Shown: positions 44,801 to 58,800, numbered from the stretch's first letter. The stretch: 64,000 nucleotides of DNA from Nannochloris sp. 'desiccata' (GCA_019044685.2 JAGTXX020000003.1:1364001-1428000); one strand, 5' to 3'. The notes: a model not told the origin generated them from the sequence alone. Numbers and translations are program-made.

Positions 44801-46730
44801 TACTGATATTTCTCAAAAGTATAGAGATGCAATAAGGCCAGTCACGATGAGCCATGATTCCTTGTTGGTGGCGCTGGCCACCGCAGCACAGCATGTCGAG
44901 GCTACGAAGATTGCTGTAGGGGAGGGTAGTCAAGATAGTATTATTAACGTGGAGAAAGGTGTTACTACTAATGATATTGCTAATAATGGCAGTGGTAGTG
45001 GTACTGGTAGTGCGAAGAAGGAATTGGCTGGTGTAGATATCAAAGAAGAGAGTCAAAAGAAAGTGACAGAAAAACAAGAGGCCACCACCGCCGCCGCCGC
45101 CGCTCCCCCGGCTGCTGCACGACAAAAGATACACATCAAACAAGCAAATGGGTTCGGTCCACTGGGTGATATCCCTTGGGCAGATGCTCCTCTTGATGGT
45201 ATTATTCTAGGCACAGGAGAGCTGGCATTGCGTGCTGCAGAAGAAAAAGAACGATGGGCAGCTGGAGCGGCGGGGCTGATCCAACTGGGCGCTGCTGCTG
45301 CTGCTGATGATATTGATGATGCAGATACCGATTCTGTTGATGAAGTACAGAAAAATAATAACAATGAAATGGAAAGCAGCCCTGGTATTAGTATCGATCC
45401 CAGCCCCACTGCTGCTGTTCCTTCTAAAAATAGTATCGCTAAACGCTCTTTGCTAGAAAATGTATTGCCTTGTCGTACAATGGACCCTTGTAGTTCCAAA
45501 CCTGGTTCAAAACACCCCGTATCTGGTGTGTACGAAGATACAGCCGAGGTTGATTGCGAAGAATGTCAGGGAGACTTATGGCTTGCAGCAGTCGTGTCGT
45601 CCGCTGCGCCGGGAGTTGCTGTATGCCCTGAACACGCTGTTGCGTTGGTAAGTAAACACAAATGCCCTTTGGATTCGTTGGTACTGCTGTGTAGGTATAG
45701 CCCTGGTGATCTACAGCAGTTGGTTGATATAGCGGTGGGCAGAATACAAGGGGCAGAAGAAGCAGTAGCTGCCGCGCATGCAAGGAGAGAAAAATTAGCG
45801 GCAGGGCGAGTGCGTGCTGTACCGGTTGGGCCCTTATACCCTACAAACGAGCTGGGAGAATGCATTGGGAGTGAGGTATTGGTGGAGGAAAAAGGAGGTG
45901 CTGCTGTTGCTGGAGATGTTCCACCTGGGCCAGGTGTTCAGCCGCCGGTGTCAAGTGGGAAGAAGAGAGGTAGAAAGCCTAAAAAGAAGAAAAACTATAA
46001 TTTTAAGAAGAAAAAACGTGTTAAAGTGGTCGATGATGCACCAAGAGAAGATGCTGCTGCTGCTGCTGCTGCTGCTATGGATGTTGATTCTGTTCCACTG
46101 GAAGATTTTTCTAGCTTTCTTCCAGTGGTATCTGGTGCTGGTGCAGCTGCTGGTATTAGAAGTGTCGAGCCAAGTTTTGATGCTGTGATGCTGATGCTCC
46201 CGCAAGGATAACAAGACCTCCAACATCCAGAAGAGCCCAAACGCGCACCACAGTCGGATCGACAACTGCGGCACGCATCAGACGCGGCCTTTGTGGATGT
46301 AGGTTTAGACGATGTTGCAGAATTTGCAGCTGTTCTTGAATCTGAATTTCGAAAGCAGCAACGGGGCAATTATGAAGCTCCTGTAGTAATACGTGAAGTG
46401 CTTCATCAGAATGGTGAAGGCTCGTTACAATATTCAGCAGCACCTTTCGGTTTGTCAACTGCGCCCGGTGATTGTGGTTTGGATCGCAGCAATGTCTTTG
46501 TTTCAGGCAGAAGTACATCAATCTCTGAAGTGATGCCTATAGACCTGGCTGAAAGGCAAGAGGAAGCTGCTCCTGCCCCTGCCCCTGTTGCTGTTGAGGC
46601 CGAGGTGGTAAAGGAGGAGGATGCACCTGCGATGGTGGAGATCCTAACAGCAACAGCAGAAGCTCAGAAACCAGTGGAGAATACTTCCGCGTCTATGCTG
46701 CAACAGATTGATAATGACTCGATGTTTTGA
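41898..46730 (+). CDS. KDM5-like histone demethylase (JmjN, JmjC, C5HC2)
   Basis: Exon 1 is 41898-42030 and exon 2 starts at 42127 (96-bp intron). A stop TAA at 46209 would end a 1,405-residue protein, but the same frame stays open to 46730. Start is ATG 41898, since the frame upstream only offers GTG. Near residue 328 is a small Cys cluster, GCNKCRYTKTGCGTCR. JmjN follows (VDIPAIPPFRPTEEEFKDPV, ~370). JmjC has [20 protein letters not shown] (Fe(II) His and Glu, ~823) and MPDAYHSGFNTGFNCAEAVN (second His, ~912). A C5HC2 zinc finger (VDCEECQGDLWLAA...CPEHA) is at ~1161-1232. A basic AT-hook-like stretch GRKPKKKKN is near the end. Fe(II)/2-oxoglutarate enzyme removing methyl groups from H3, probably H3K4 by architecture; no PHD or FYR domain is seen. 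Confidence 0.85.
46209..46211 (+). other. In-frame TAA near the JmjC 3' end
   Basis: The frame of the JmjC gene meets TAA, then continues open in the same phase for 172 codons, encoding an Ala/Glu/Pro-rich tail (for example EFAAVLESEFRKQQRG). A 78-bp stretch, 46153-46230, starts GT, ends CAG, is a multiple of three and would remove the stop if spliced; a 90-bp version starts at 46141. Alternatives are a true stop plus chance frame, or a sequence error. Confidence 0.6.
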
Positions 46731-47103
46731 ATCTAAATGCCGATGTATAGTGTATCTATCGGTGTGTATATTAATGTCCTTCTGCTAGTCTTACTAATTT
46801 TTTCTGACTCATATTTCAATTTTGGTACTTTTTTGATATGAATAGATAGAATCAAGAATAATTTTCTCCATCTCCTATAATATGAACTGTATTTACTGTT
46901 TCTACTTTTACATTGTGACACCATTGCAAAGTTTAAAACACGTTTCTCATCACAACAATAATATAACGAACTCTATTATACATGCACATCAAGTCTCAAC
47001 GCCCAACGGAAAAAAAAAAAAGTATGATACAAAGGCGAGCAATATATTTACTATACGGAGGATAGCATTTTCTTTATTTTATCTTCATAATAGTAATACT
47101 ACA
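46731..47103. other. Convergent 3' region, JmjC / methionine gamma-lyase
   Basis: This A/T-rich spacer between two converging genes probably holds both poly(A) sites. No gene is supported. Confidence 0.4.
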
Positions 47104-48812
47104 TTAATCTACCATCTTTCCTTCACGAAGAAGTGCGTCTCCAACATCCTCTTCGACGGTCCCTTCAGAAAAATCCGATGCAGGCACTGAGGCACCGCTA
47201 TTAATAGTATTACGGTTACCGCTACCGCCCGCAGCAGCAGATGCCTTTGTGCCCATAAAGTGCTTCCTTCCACCAGATGATGCAAGGACCACTGGCCATG
47301 ACGGTTGTTGAAATTTTCCCTTCCCTTTCGCCGCCACGGGCATCCCTGGCCCCACAGCAGGCTCCAAATTTCCATTTTTCATTTTCATCTCTACATCTTG
47401 AATTGACTCTACATCAAACGAATTAATCCAAGTATACGCTTCGTGTAATTGACTCCAACGCTGTTCTAAACTACCAGTCAAGCCAACAGACAATCTTACC
47501 AACCCTGCACCGATCCCTGCCTTTTGCAATTCTGTTGTCGTCAGCTCTGAAGAGGTGCTGGCTGCACTCGCAGACATTAGTGTATCGAAATACCCCAAAC
47601 TCACGGCCATTAACCCGAATCCAGATTCATTTTGGAGGTACTCCATAAATCTGTGCGCTCGAGTGAGAGAATCTAACTCCAGTGTGAACAGACCTCCAAA
47701 GCCGTAATCACCGGGATTCGTCATATTACATAATAATTGATACTGTGGATGACTTGATAACCCAGGGTAGGTGACACGTGCACCTACGTTTTGCAACCGT
47801 TGAGCATATGCCAACGCTCGGCGTGAGTGTTCCGCTACACGCAGGCCAAGGTGAGGTAAGCGTAATGATAATTCAGATGCAATTTTCGGGTCCATGACAG
47901 GTCCTAAAAGCATTAATGGGCCACAATGCAAGTCCATAAGACCACGAATGAACGTAGCAGAGCCACAAATGGCACCGGCAATCACATCGGAAGCGCCGGA
48001 AACAAATTTTGTTAAAGAGTGGATGACGATATCTGCACCGAGCCTGGCAGGGGAGAGAATCATTGGGGAGAAGGTGTTGTCAACTACGAGCTTTACGTTG
48101 TGTGCATGTGAAATGTGAGATAATGAAGGGATGTCTGCGACTACTAGAGTTGGGTTGGACAACGTCTCTGTGTAGATAACTTTAGTTTTGCCAGGAATGA
48201 TGGCTTTTTCAACTGCCTCGTGGTCTGTAATATTTACAAAAGTAGTAGAAATACCACATTTTGTAAACAGAAAGTCTTTGAGTAATGCATGGGTACCTCC
48301 ATAGATAGCGTTTGAAGCGATGATGTGCTCGCCTGTCGAGCATAAATGTAATAAAGTGGAACTGATAGCAGCCATGCCACTGGCGCAGGCGTAGGCTGCT
48401 TCGGTACCTTCAAGAGCAGCGAGTTGACGGCCTAAATGGCGAACAGTGGGAGAGAATGAACGACCGTAAAGGTAGCACCCGCCTTGATCTTCTCTTTCAT
48501 CGTCAGGGCCAAGTTTGCCTTGGAAGATAGCAGGGAGTGTGTCGGCATCTAGAACGGTGAAGGTGACTGAGTTTTCTATAGATGCATTGGCACCTCCATA
48601 TTCTCCGACTGTAGAACAAAATTGGAGAAAATTTTAAATTTTGAATATTAAGAGTTTGGCGGGAAATGACAGATCGGATCTTGATTTGAAATTTCAGAAA
48701 TAGAAAATGCGATGCCAGAAACGTGAAAATCGTTGCATTGTATTATTTAGGAAAACATACATTCCCTGCGGATCGTTGTGAGGCGTTCTTGTGGATTTTC
48801 TAGAAACTCCAT
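47104..48812 (-). CDS. MGL: Methionine gamma-lyase (plant type)
   Basis: Two exons: 48812-48761 (52 nt) and 48608-47104, with a 152-bp intron, encoding 518 residues. The N-terminus joins as MEFLENPQERLTTIRREF then GEYGGANASIENSVTF. Family blocks are YLYGRSFSPTVRHLGRQLAA, ACASGMAAISS, NAIYGGTHALL, NPTLVVADIPSLS and VVDNTFSPMILSPARLGAD. The PLP Lys is in HSLTKFVSGASD (~residue 214), and ASTSSELT follows near the C-terminal domain. This matches plant MGL more than cystathionine gamma-synthase, and no transit peptide is seen, so it is probably cytosolic. It splits methionine to methanethiol, 2-oxobutanoate and ammonia. A C-terminal extension of about 95 residues (after AYTWINSFD) is Gly/Ala-rich and not part of the family fold. 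Confidence 0.9.
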
Positions 48813-49341
48813 TCTAAATTAATCTTGTTCAAAATCCTTGCGATTTATTGTTCCAGACCTGTGCACCACTTTGTTGAATGTTGCTTAATTATTTGTGTTC
48901 GACAATAATACAATATAGAGGAAATTATGCTGCCGAGGCTGCTTAATTAGCTCCGAAAAAGATGCGTCAGCAGTTGAACTTGTTGACTTTTTGCCTCAAC
49001 TGCCAGTGCCGCAGTGCAATCACAAATCACTCGTCGTCTATGGTCTACAAAAGTTCCGCTTCCACGTAGTTACAAATATATGGTTACAAGAATAAGCTCT
49101 AAATCTAGGCAAACATATATAAAGCGATACAACAGGATTAAGTTTCAACTTGTGGAGTTGTCATCAGGGACAACACCGACAATCAATAAAAAAGAAAATA
49201 AGGACCGTAGGTATTTAATACTTAATATAAGATATAATACATGCAACAAATAACAATATATGAGTATTCTTCAATGATTTATTCATTCGTAAATATCAAC
49301 AGCTCCGAAAAAAGAGCTAACAGCAACTAAAACTAAACTAT
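48813..49341. other. MGL promoter and VPS13 3' region
   Basis: Both flanking genes are on the minus strand. A plus frame at 49014-49253 has no recognisable content. No RNA gene was recognised. Confidence 0.4.
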
Positions 49342-52300
49342 TCATTTATTCAAAGTTTTCCTAGGCGACGAGCCTGAGAAAAGCACCCTCCCAATAACCC
49401 CTCCTCGAGGCACAGCTACCTTCATAGCTTCCTGCGTCACATTTTTCACCTTTTCTGCAGTTTCTTCATCTTCACAGTCTACACGTAAGAAAGAAAACAT
49501 CGCTTCACCGGACTTTCTTCCTCCTCCCAATACCCCTCCTCCTCCTCCTCCAGAAGAAGAAGAAGAAGAAGCAGATGATAGCAGCGAGAGTGGTGCGGCT
49601 GCCACTTTCAAAGGAGGTGGGTTTGCGACAAATCGCACCGCAATTTCTCCACCAACGTGAGAAACAAGCTCTAAATCACACATATCACCTTGCCATTGTA
49701 CATCAGGTTCCCACATCAGTCCCTTGGCACGAACGTACAGCACTCTCTTCGAGGTTAACACCAAGTAGCACGCATTTCGTTTTTGGTTTGGTGCTGCGGT
49801 GGTCGTGGTGGTAGTTGGAACACATAGCAAAAATGTTTCTACATCTGTTGACATTCCAGTTGCTGGAGAGGCAGAGGGTGAGAAAGAAGATGGCAATGCA
49901 CCACCGATAGCACTGCCTCTATCACTGTATGGACCGTATGGACCATCATGACTTCCAGATGCACCATGCCTACCACCACTACTGCCACTCGTATTTGAAG
50001 CTACACTTGATCTTCCATTGGTGCTACTATGATGCAGGTGATGATGGTAGTTGTGCTGGTGATGGTCATGGTGATTTGCAGCCATTTTCTCACGTCTCCG
50101 TGCAGCAGCATGTGCTTCTACAGTTTGCAGTTCAGTAAGCAACCAGCGCCCCATTGCACATGACCAATCGTAAGGTGCCAGCGCTTCAGAAGGGCTGACA
50201 TGACGAGGTGGTCTCAACCAGCCTAGATTACTTGAACCAGCAACAGCACGACGGACGCTATCGGCAAATCTCGCACTCATTTCCAGCACCACTGCCAAAG
50301 GAAGAGCCACAGCACGCAAAGCGCCGCGCTGTAATCCTCTGATAAAACCTACTATGCCAGCTTCTTCCACACCGCGAATAGGCTCACTGATAAGTCCAGC
50401 GAGACCACGTAATATCGCAGATAAAAGAGAATCTTCACCTTGGTCATCATACCCTCTACGAAGACCACCTCCTTCAATAAACATAACACGTCGTCTAAAG
50501 CTCCCCGCACCAAGTGGCTCATCTTGCCTATCCAAACCCCAAACTACAATGGCCTTTCTCGCAGCTCCAGCTGCCTTTGTTGTTGCATTTGAAATCGCAA
50601 AAACGACATTTAAAAGCAAACCTTGAGTTCCACGGATTACGCCAAGTAAAAATTGCCTTGGGCCAAGCGCACGCGCGCTTGCAAGCAACCCCTCTGCAGG
50701 AGCAGAGACAAAAGTCCAGACTCCAGCGCCTAGATGCTGCAATAAGGAAACAGGATCTCCAATCATACTAGCAGAACCGACGATTTTATACAACTCTGGA
50801 ACTAAAGATCGCAAATAATGTCTTTGCAAGGCTTGACTCAGCGCTTCTGCATCCATCAAAGGGTTTGACAGATTCAAGCCGGCAAGCCACACTCTCGCAT
50901 CTTCTACGTCGACCAAAGACAGCAATCGCTGCAATGCAGCGAGACGTGGGTGTGCTGCGACATAGTGGTGTACAGGGGAAGAAAGGAAGCTTAAAGTAAC
51001 TTCGATAGGCGCGATGCTGAGCGTATCCATATAGATTTTCTGACGATGCCAGGAAGAAGATGCTTCATTGCCGATGCCTTGTAAAGCCATGGCTGCTGCA
51101 GCAGGAGCTAGCACCGTTGCCACACCAGCAGGAGTACTTGAAAACGCAGCTAAATTGTGATTTCGGGCACTCGTTGATCTTTCAGAAAAGTCAACTCTGG
51201 AAGTAGCATTAGCAGCTTGGAGGGCAGCGAGATTTTGTAAAGGCAGCCTTGGCATTGTAGGGAAAAGCGATGGCGTAGTATTGGTGGCTGCAGGAGCAAT
51301 AGAAGTGGTAGTTTGAAGAATATTTTCACCGAGACCTTCTATATTTTGCGTTGACGCAGCAGGGGAGGCACCTCTATTATCTTCTCGTAAACCAAGCGTA
51401 GGTGTCTGCCTTCCTGATGTAGCAAGACTTTCTGGAGCTGTTGTAAGAAGCAAATCAACGCTGCTTGTTACCCGAGTACTAGCACCACCGCAACTTTCAA
51501 TAGTGTTCTTGTTTTCAGGGGTGTCACCACCTCCTCCACCACCGAGCACTGTATCTGGCTGATAAGCAGCAGTAACAGACGACAACGCTCTTGTAGCGTG
51601 CACAAAAGATGGCGATGTTATTCCTTCTCCTGGACCACCACCACTAACAGCACCAGCAGTTGTAGTAGTAGAAATTGTGCCATTACTGCCTCCAGGCCCT
51701 TGCATCACGGTGCCTACTACAGCAGCAACCTCTTCCAAATGTTGTTGATCTAAATACACAGCAACAGATCGCATTTGAAACTGCGCTACTTCAACGCATA
51801 AAACTCCTGCTGGCCTTCGTTGCCACAAAGAAAGCAAAACTTGCAAAGCAGGAGCCGGTGTCATTTCAACGGCTGCAGCCATTGAACTGCCGAGCCTGCT
51901 CACAGGAGCAGGCAAAACGAGCGTCACAGGAAAGGCAACCCACGGTGATGGGTTATCAAGTTGGATTCCTTTGACAGTAAAGCCTAAAGAGTGCCGTGCT
52001 GCGTCTGCTGCGGCTGTGACACGTGCTCCTGTCAAACGTAAATAGGCAACTTCGTGAGTTGCGCTCACTAGAGAAATACCAACAGAGTTGAGATCAACGA
52101 CAATTTCCCAATTAGGAAAGCCAGTTAAAGAAAGATCTCCAGGAGCTGTTCGGTGTTGACTGATGCTCAAGAGAGATTGTTCTTGTCGCTTTACCATAAA
52201 CTCTGCTGCTGTTTCTGTTGTACGTGTTGCTTGCCCTGCTGCAGTAGAAGCATTTGCAAGAGGGCGCATAACATGAACTTTTTCATCGATGACTGTTAAG

Positions 52301-55300
52301 ACTCTGGTAGGTCCTTCAGCGCGAACAACGACACGCAGGGCTTTATCAGGTTCACCACGACGAGTGGAAGGTAATGGCAAGATACTATCTTGGCCAACCT
52401 GCAGAAAAAGAAAAAGAAAGATACATTATTTTGTGAGCAAAAAACAACCCTAAATAAAATATTTGTTCTGAATACGGAACAAGGAAACACCATCAGAACT
52501 GTCTTTCTTGTATCTTCTCCCTCTTACCTTGTCAAGATCAAAGTTTCCTAGACCTCTCGCCCCAGGCAACTCCAACACCAAAATATGCGGCTGCGTTGGC
52601 TCATCCCACGCATAATTCAAAGCACAATACGGCCGCAACACATCTTGCTGTTCTCTCACAGACTTCTGCCTTGCGTGCAACGTCTCAATGGAACAATTCT
52701 CTACCCGATAGGGCGCGAATCCAGCCGGATTGTGCGACAAGATAATTTGCGCGCTTCCAGAGGTAGAAATTGCGACATCAACTCGTAACAGCATCGTAAT
52801 TCCTCGATCTCTATGGCGACTTTTAACGAAAATATCACCTGGAACGTCCAGTTGAAAGCCACCAGACCAAATCCATCCTGCTTCTTGTACACGCACACAT
52901 AAGCGAGGAGGCAAAGAGTCATCTGCCCAACGTATTGCACGACTTCCGCCAGGTGGTACTTCCCTTTCTCCAGCAATACTACCTTGTTGTTTGTACTGAA
53001 TAGGCATATCAAGGGCGTTGCGCAATACGAATTGAGGTGACACACAAAGCGCAAGTACACCATCAGCACCAGGTACTTGAGTGGAAGTGACAACAACGGG
53101 GTAGGAGCCGCGTAAAGCAGCAGGAACAAGTCCATCTGCTGCCGCTGCTGCGACCGAACCTGCTCCTGCCGGTGTTGGAGAAGGAATAGAGGTGACAACA
53201 GCGCCACCTGAAGTGTCCAAATCTACAGTAGGTGACCAGAATGTCCTTCCAGGAGGTGCTTTTGTAGCAGCAGAGCGCAATTGCAAACGTAAACGATGTG
53301 CAGCTTTGTGGATAAGGCCACTTGCCATGCTGGGCCATGCTGAGGGTCGTTCAAATGTTGGTGAGCTGTCCATAGAATCTGCAATACCACGTGCACGTGA
53401 TGATAAAGGAACTTGCTGGTAGCCTAATACAGAGCTTCTACTTGTGTTTAGTGGCGAGAGAGTAATTCCAGCTCCAGAACGAGCAGTCGTGGTACCACCC
53501 GTGTTGATGCCACCAACCCTGACACCGGCAAAGCCACCACCGCCGCCACCAGCACCATAGTTACCAGTACCGGTATCTAATATTTCACTTAACCCAGGAA
53601 CATCAGCATTTGAAGCAGTACGTCCAACAGACACCATAGATGCTGCTCGTGCCGACAGAAGACCACCACTGCTGCGAGCACTCGTAGGCCGAGGTGTTCT
53701 ACCCTCTGTTCCTCCAGGTCCTCGCGCAGTAAATCCTCCTCCAGTACGGTAAGTAGAAAGCGGAGACGCCCCAGTCGTCCCTCCTCTGTAACTAATATCG
53801 GTATTGAAATCGCCAGCAAGCGAAGGATTTTCTCCATAATAGAGCACTCCCTCAGGCGCAGCAGCTGCAGCAGCAGCAGCACCACCACCACCACCCAAAG
53901 AAGAAGAAGGAGAAGTGTCTAAAGGAGGCACCCAGCTGTCTGGCACGTGATCATCAATCGACAGCATAATTAAATCCTGTTCAGAAGTATCTAGAGCATT
54001 CCCACCTTGGTGCGCTACTGCTTCTGCCAATAGAGAGTCTTCCAGCGATGCATTTCTTATCGATAAAGGCACCCCGATACAGTTGTAAATCCACATTCCA
54101 CATGAAAGACGGACGAGATGGGAACCTGTTGCTACACTAAGAGCGTGATGGATCGACACCTCGACTGTAGAACGACCAGGAGGAAGTTCTTGTACTGTAG
54201 CGACAGTTTCTGGACCGAAGGGAATCCATAGCGGGTGAGCTTTTTCTCCACCAAGGGCAGGGGTAATGGCATTCCCCGTACTACCGCTGTTGTTGTTATC
54301 TAGGAGCAAGCCAGCAAGAGAGATTGAGGTTGTATCATCTCCCCCACTAGTGCTACCATCCTTACCTCCATCTCCAGAAAGGCTGTGGAATTGCCACGCA
54401 CCTGCCAAATCAGCTTCCGAGGCAGAAAATGGTTTCGACAAAGGTGCCGGTGACCACTGCGATTTCTCATTCATTGGCAGCGGGGAGGTCATTTCAAAGC
54501 CTTCTGGACGGACAGAGACGCTTTCCACATGTGCTGCATTGAGATGAAGCATAGGGGCGCGGTCATTGGGAAGTAAGTGAAGACGAAGGGGGTACGAGGT
54601 CGGCGCCGGAGCAGTTGAGGAAGTAGAGCGTTTGGGAATGATTGTAATGTCGACTGGAACTGGAAGAGCATTGTGTAACGTAAATGGCGGTGCAAATGAG
54701 ACATTCCACGACATTCCTGTAGAAAGAGAGAAAGAAAAAAGGGAGAAATAATAAAGTTTAGCTTAGGGTTCAGCTTAGGGTCTAGGTAGGCGCAGGCAAA
54801 GGGGCAAAACAACAATGGTGTTTCGTGATTAAAATATACAATATAAAATTTACCTTGTAGCGTAGCACCAACAGTGAGCAATAATAGAGAATCATGGCTG
54901 AAATCCCCTACACTCTTAGAAGATGAGATGGATGCACATGAAAGCTGTTTAACAGTAGCCGCCACGCCACCATGGCCACTTCCATCACCATCAACACTAC
55001 CAGCCCGGGCAATACCTTGCTGGTTAATTAATTGCGACAGCGAAAGACCTGCACTCCACCCAAACACATGCCCGCCATTTGAACTGAAGTCGGCATTCGA
55101 AGAAGAACCATACTGAGACGTAAATGCAGCTGTTCCGTAGGCAGTACCAGCAGGTGAGTATGTTTGTGTAGTGCTTCCGGGAGGGATAGTACTCTTACCA
55201 GCACCAGAACGGTAGACAACACCTGAAGGACCACTGGAGACAGAAGAAGGCTGCACTCCACTAGACAACCCAACACCGCCAGCAGCTCCCGCTGCTGCTG

Positions 55301-55777
55301 TTGTCGCTGCTAAAGGGTGACGAGTCGGCAGGGGGGGAAGGAGCCGTGCTGAGAGAGGTGGATGTCTCTCTGCAACTTGGGGGCGGTAGCTTGCTGTTGG
55401 CCTAACGTGAAGTAACCCCATTTCAGCTCGTGTAGCAGGCAGCCAGGTCGATTCACCAGAGCACAGCACACCTAAAGAAGAAGGAACTTCACCACCACCA
55501 CCACCACCACCACCACCACCACCACCACCACCACCACCACCACCACCACCACCACCACCACCACCACCACCACCACCACCACCACCACCACCACCACCAC
55601 CACCTGCTGTCTGTGTAATGCCTACTTCCAGATCAATCGGCGTTGTATTTGAAATACATACTCCACTATGTAATACAGCGGTAAAAGACCCGTGCCTTCG
55701 TTCAGCTGTTTCAGCCACTACATGTGCTGCCGACATTGAAGCTGACACCGGGGACGATGAAGACCCAGGAGAGGACA

Positions 55778-55811
<34 letters not shown>

Positions 55812-58800
55812 CTCTGCGGCTGCATTCAACAGAGAAGAAACTTGAGGTTCATGTGGATTATTGACATGAATCGCATACGAGACAGCGCCTGGCTTATCCA
55901 GAAAAACTGGACCGGAAAGGGGACCTTGTTGACCAGAAAATCTGAAATACAACAATGTGCGACGCTGACGTATCGTATGTACAGTAGTCGTGTCTGTATC
56001 TGTTTTGGTATTTTGACTTTCTTCTCCTCCTTCAGCATTTACTCCATCAATGGAATTGTCAAATTCAACTCCTTTTGTTAAACTGGGTTTCCCAGCTCTT
56101 CTACTTCTCCAAGCGATACCTTGATATAAAGGCAATACAGGCAGTACAGCACGACCAGATGGTGGCAGACACATTGTCGGAGGTCCAATAGGCGGCCTGG
56201 CAGGTAAAATTCCACCTGGCAAAGGTGCTTCAAGCCATATTTCCACATCAGCACCAGTCAAATTATTTAATTGGAACGTGACTGGCAGTGATGCAGCAGC
56301 GGCGATGCTGTTATCCGGTAAAATATGCTCATTCAGGGTATCTGGTTCGCGTATTATTGCCGGAATGTGCGAAAGAATCGCTCCTGCAGCGGCAGCGGCG
56401 TCTGTTACTGCGGCCGTTACCGTCGCTTCAAAATTTTGATTCGATGCTACCTCAAGTTTCAAATGCTGACTCCCTTGAGCTCTGTTTGAAGCAGCAGCAG
56501 CAGCAGCAGCAAAACCTCTCTCTACTCCTCCACCTCGTGGAGAAACATACGGGTTTCCTCCTCCTACCACATTCCCTGGTGTGTTATTATAGCTCGAGGA
56601 ACCAATACCACCACGAGGAGATGATGTAGATGAAAATTGAGGTATGGTAAAATTGAGACAGGCTCCCCACGGATCGATCACCGACTCCCAGGCCATCTTG
56701 CTGCCATTGAACACATCGAGACCAATTTGAAGCATAGCAATGCCACTAGACCCCCCATCTCCACGGTCGGTTGACTGGATGGAGACTTTGGAAAGAGCTA
56801 CCTCGAATAAAGGGGAAGGGCTCACTTCAAAAGAGGTAGCTCTCGAGGTAGCGTCACCTCGGCCATCCTTGCTGCTGTTGGCGCTGGTTGAACTTCCAGA
56901 ATCTTCAAGTCGTTCGCAGTGTAGGGCAATAGCCATGGATTCAATTTCTACATTAATAGCTGTGTGTTGCTCTTCATAGAGTACAGCTCCAACTGCTGCT
57001 GCTGCTGTTGCATTTGCATTTGCTGTAGGGTCGCTGTTGCTATGAATATCAGCAGCTGCTGTACCTCTACCATCGTGGATGATACCATTGGCAGCACCAA
57101 GAGGGATGGCACCAGCATTATGGTGATGGTGAGAATGGTGGTGCTGTTGAGAAGTAAGTGCGCTTTGTAGTGCAGTTATCTCAGCCATCATGTGTGCGGC
57201 ATGCTGTCCTAACGCAGCAGCAGAGCACAGATTTCTTTGACCAGCCCACACAGATGCATGCTGCAAAGACACAGCCAACGCATCTAAAGAACGACGTGTT
57301 CTGAAAGGAGCACCTGTTCCCACTGCAGTGACACCTACACCAATGGGAATTTCTCCGCCAGAAAAAGTTTCAAAAAAGTCAAAACTTTCGCTACTCGCAG
57401 TGATTTCAGCGTTTTTGAGACCCAAAATTGGATCGCCAGGACCGAAAACAAGGGAACTACTACGTGCATCTCTACTATAATCAGTAATCATATCACCGAG
57501 AAGAGCGTCAAGGTGGATAGGACCAACGCGGAGCAGTGCAGCAGGGACTGAAACCATGAATCGAGCTCCATCTGGACCTTGATGAATTTCTGCAGACAGC
57601 TGCAGCAAGATTTGACCAGCAGGGACACTGCGAGAAGAAGACGACGTGCTCTTGTTGCCATTTCCTCGTGTCGTGCGAGCAGTTTCCAGTGGTTCTTCGG
57701 GTTCTCCTGGATGTCTGCCAGCTGCCGCAACAGCTTCAATAGTAAGCTGTTTTGCTTGCACGCGAAGTTGCATAGCTGGGTGATTTTGCTGCTCCTCAAA
57801 CAGAAGAGGCGCAGCAACCTCTTCTGAAGAAGTAGAAACCTCCTCTCCAGAAATCAATGTCCCAAGCTGTGCCCAGCCAGCACTTGCTTCAGCAACCCTT
57901 CCTACGGCTTGCACTTGAAAGTCTTCATAATTCTGCACACATTCTACTAAATGTTGCCATCCGTGTAAATACACACGGAGATTTAAAGCCTCTAGAGCGA
58001 GGTCTGTGTGCTGCGCATGCTGCGTCACTATGACATTATTAACGTTTGAAGTCCCAGTAGCAGAAACACTTGTAGTAGAGACGAGCTTGACGAGCAGGTC
58101 GACTTCAAAATCACTGCTGGAGAGGTCAAGAGGCAGCAGTGGTTTTAGTTGTCGAGGACTTCTTCCATCAGGAGAACGGTTGATACCTGCACCAGGAAGA
58201 AATGAAAATGAAAGGAAGGGAACTATTAGAAAAATATATAAAGTGGCGTGTGGAAATGCAGCAAAGACAGCGAAATTTTTTGACCAAAAAAGATATAAAT
58301 TAACTCACTTCCATCAGGTAGTAATAACTCAGAAGCTGCATCTTCATAAAGCTCGCTATCTTGAACACTGAAATGTCTCGAGATTACCGAACCACCACCA
58401 CCACCAGAACCAGAAAATCGAGACAACATGACTGATCTGGCATCGGTAAAAGAAAGTGCGTCACTCGGAGAGTCTACGAAAGTAGCATCCAGCAATGGAG
58501 AAGAGTGCTGTTGCTCTTCTTGGTTGGCAGCAGCGGCATCATCGCCACTAGCGGCAGCAATTTCATGATCGATTCCTTCAGCAGCAGCACCAATAGAAGC
58601 AGAGAAACTATTGAGTCGTTTCATACCTGCTCCTGCCGCGCTTGCAATGCCAGGCACAATTTGAGAAGGCGGTGTCACATCAGGGCGAAGAGAGTGAAAA
58701 CCAGTTCTGACACCACCTCCACCAGCGCCACTTAAAACGCTCCCTGATCCAGTGCGACCAACGCCACCCCCAGCACCAAGACTGAGTTGTGGATTAGAGA

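Noticed and set aside
46209..46211. TAA reassigned to a sense codon in this genome
   Set aside because: Many other genes here (EF-2, RPS6, AP-2 sigma, AP2 factor, MGL and others) end cleanly at TAA, so a changed code does not fit.
55490..55604. (ACC)n repeat as an assembly or vector artefact
   Set aside because: It keeps the VPS13 frame on both sides and similar shorter Gly runs occur in many genes here, so it is more likely genuine, though its exact length may be wrong.
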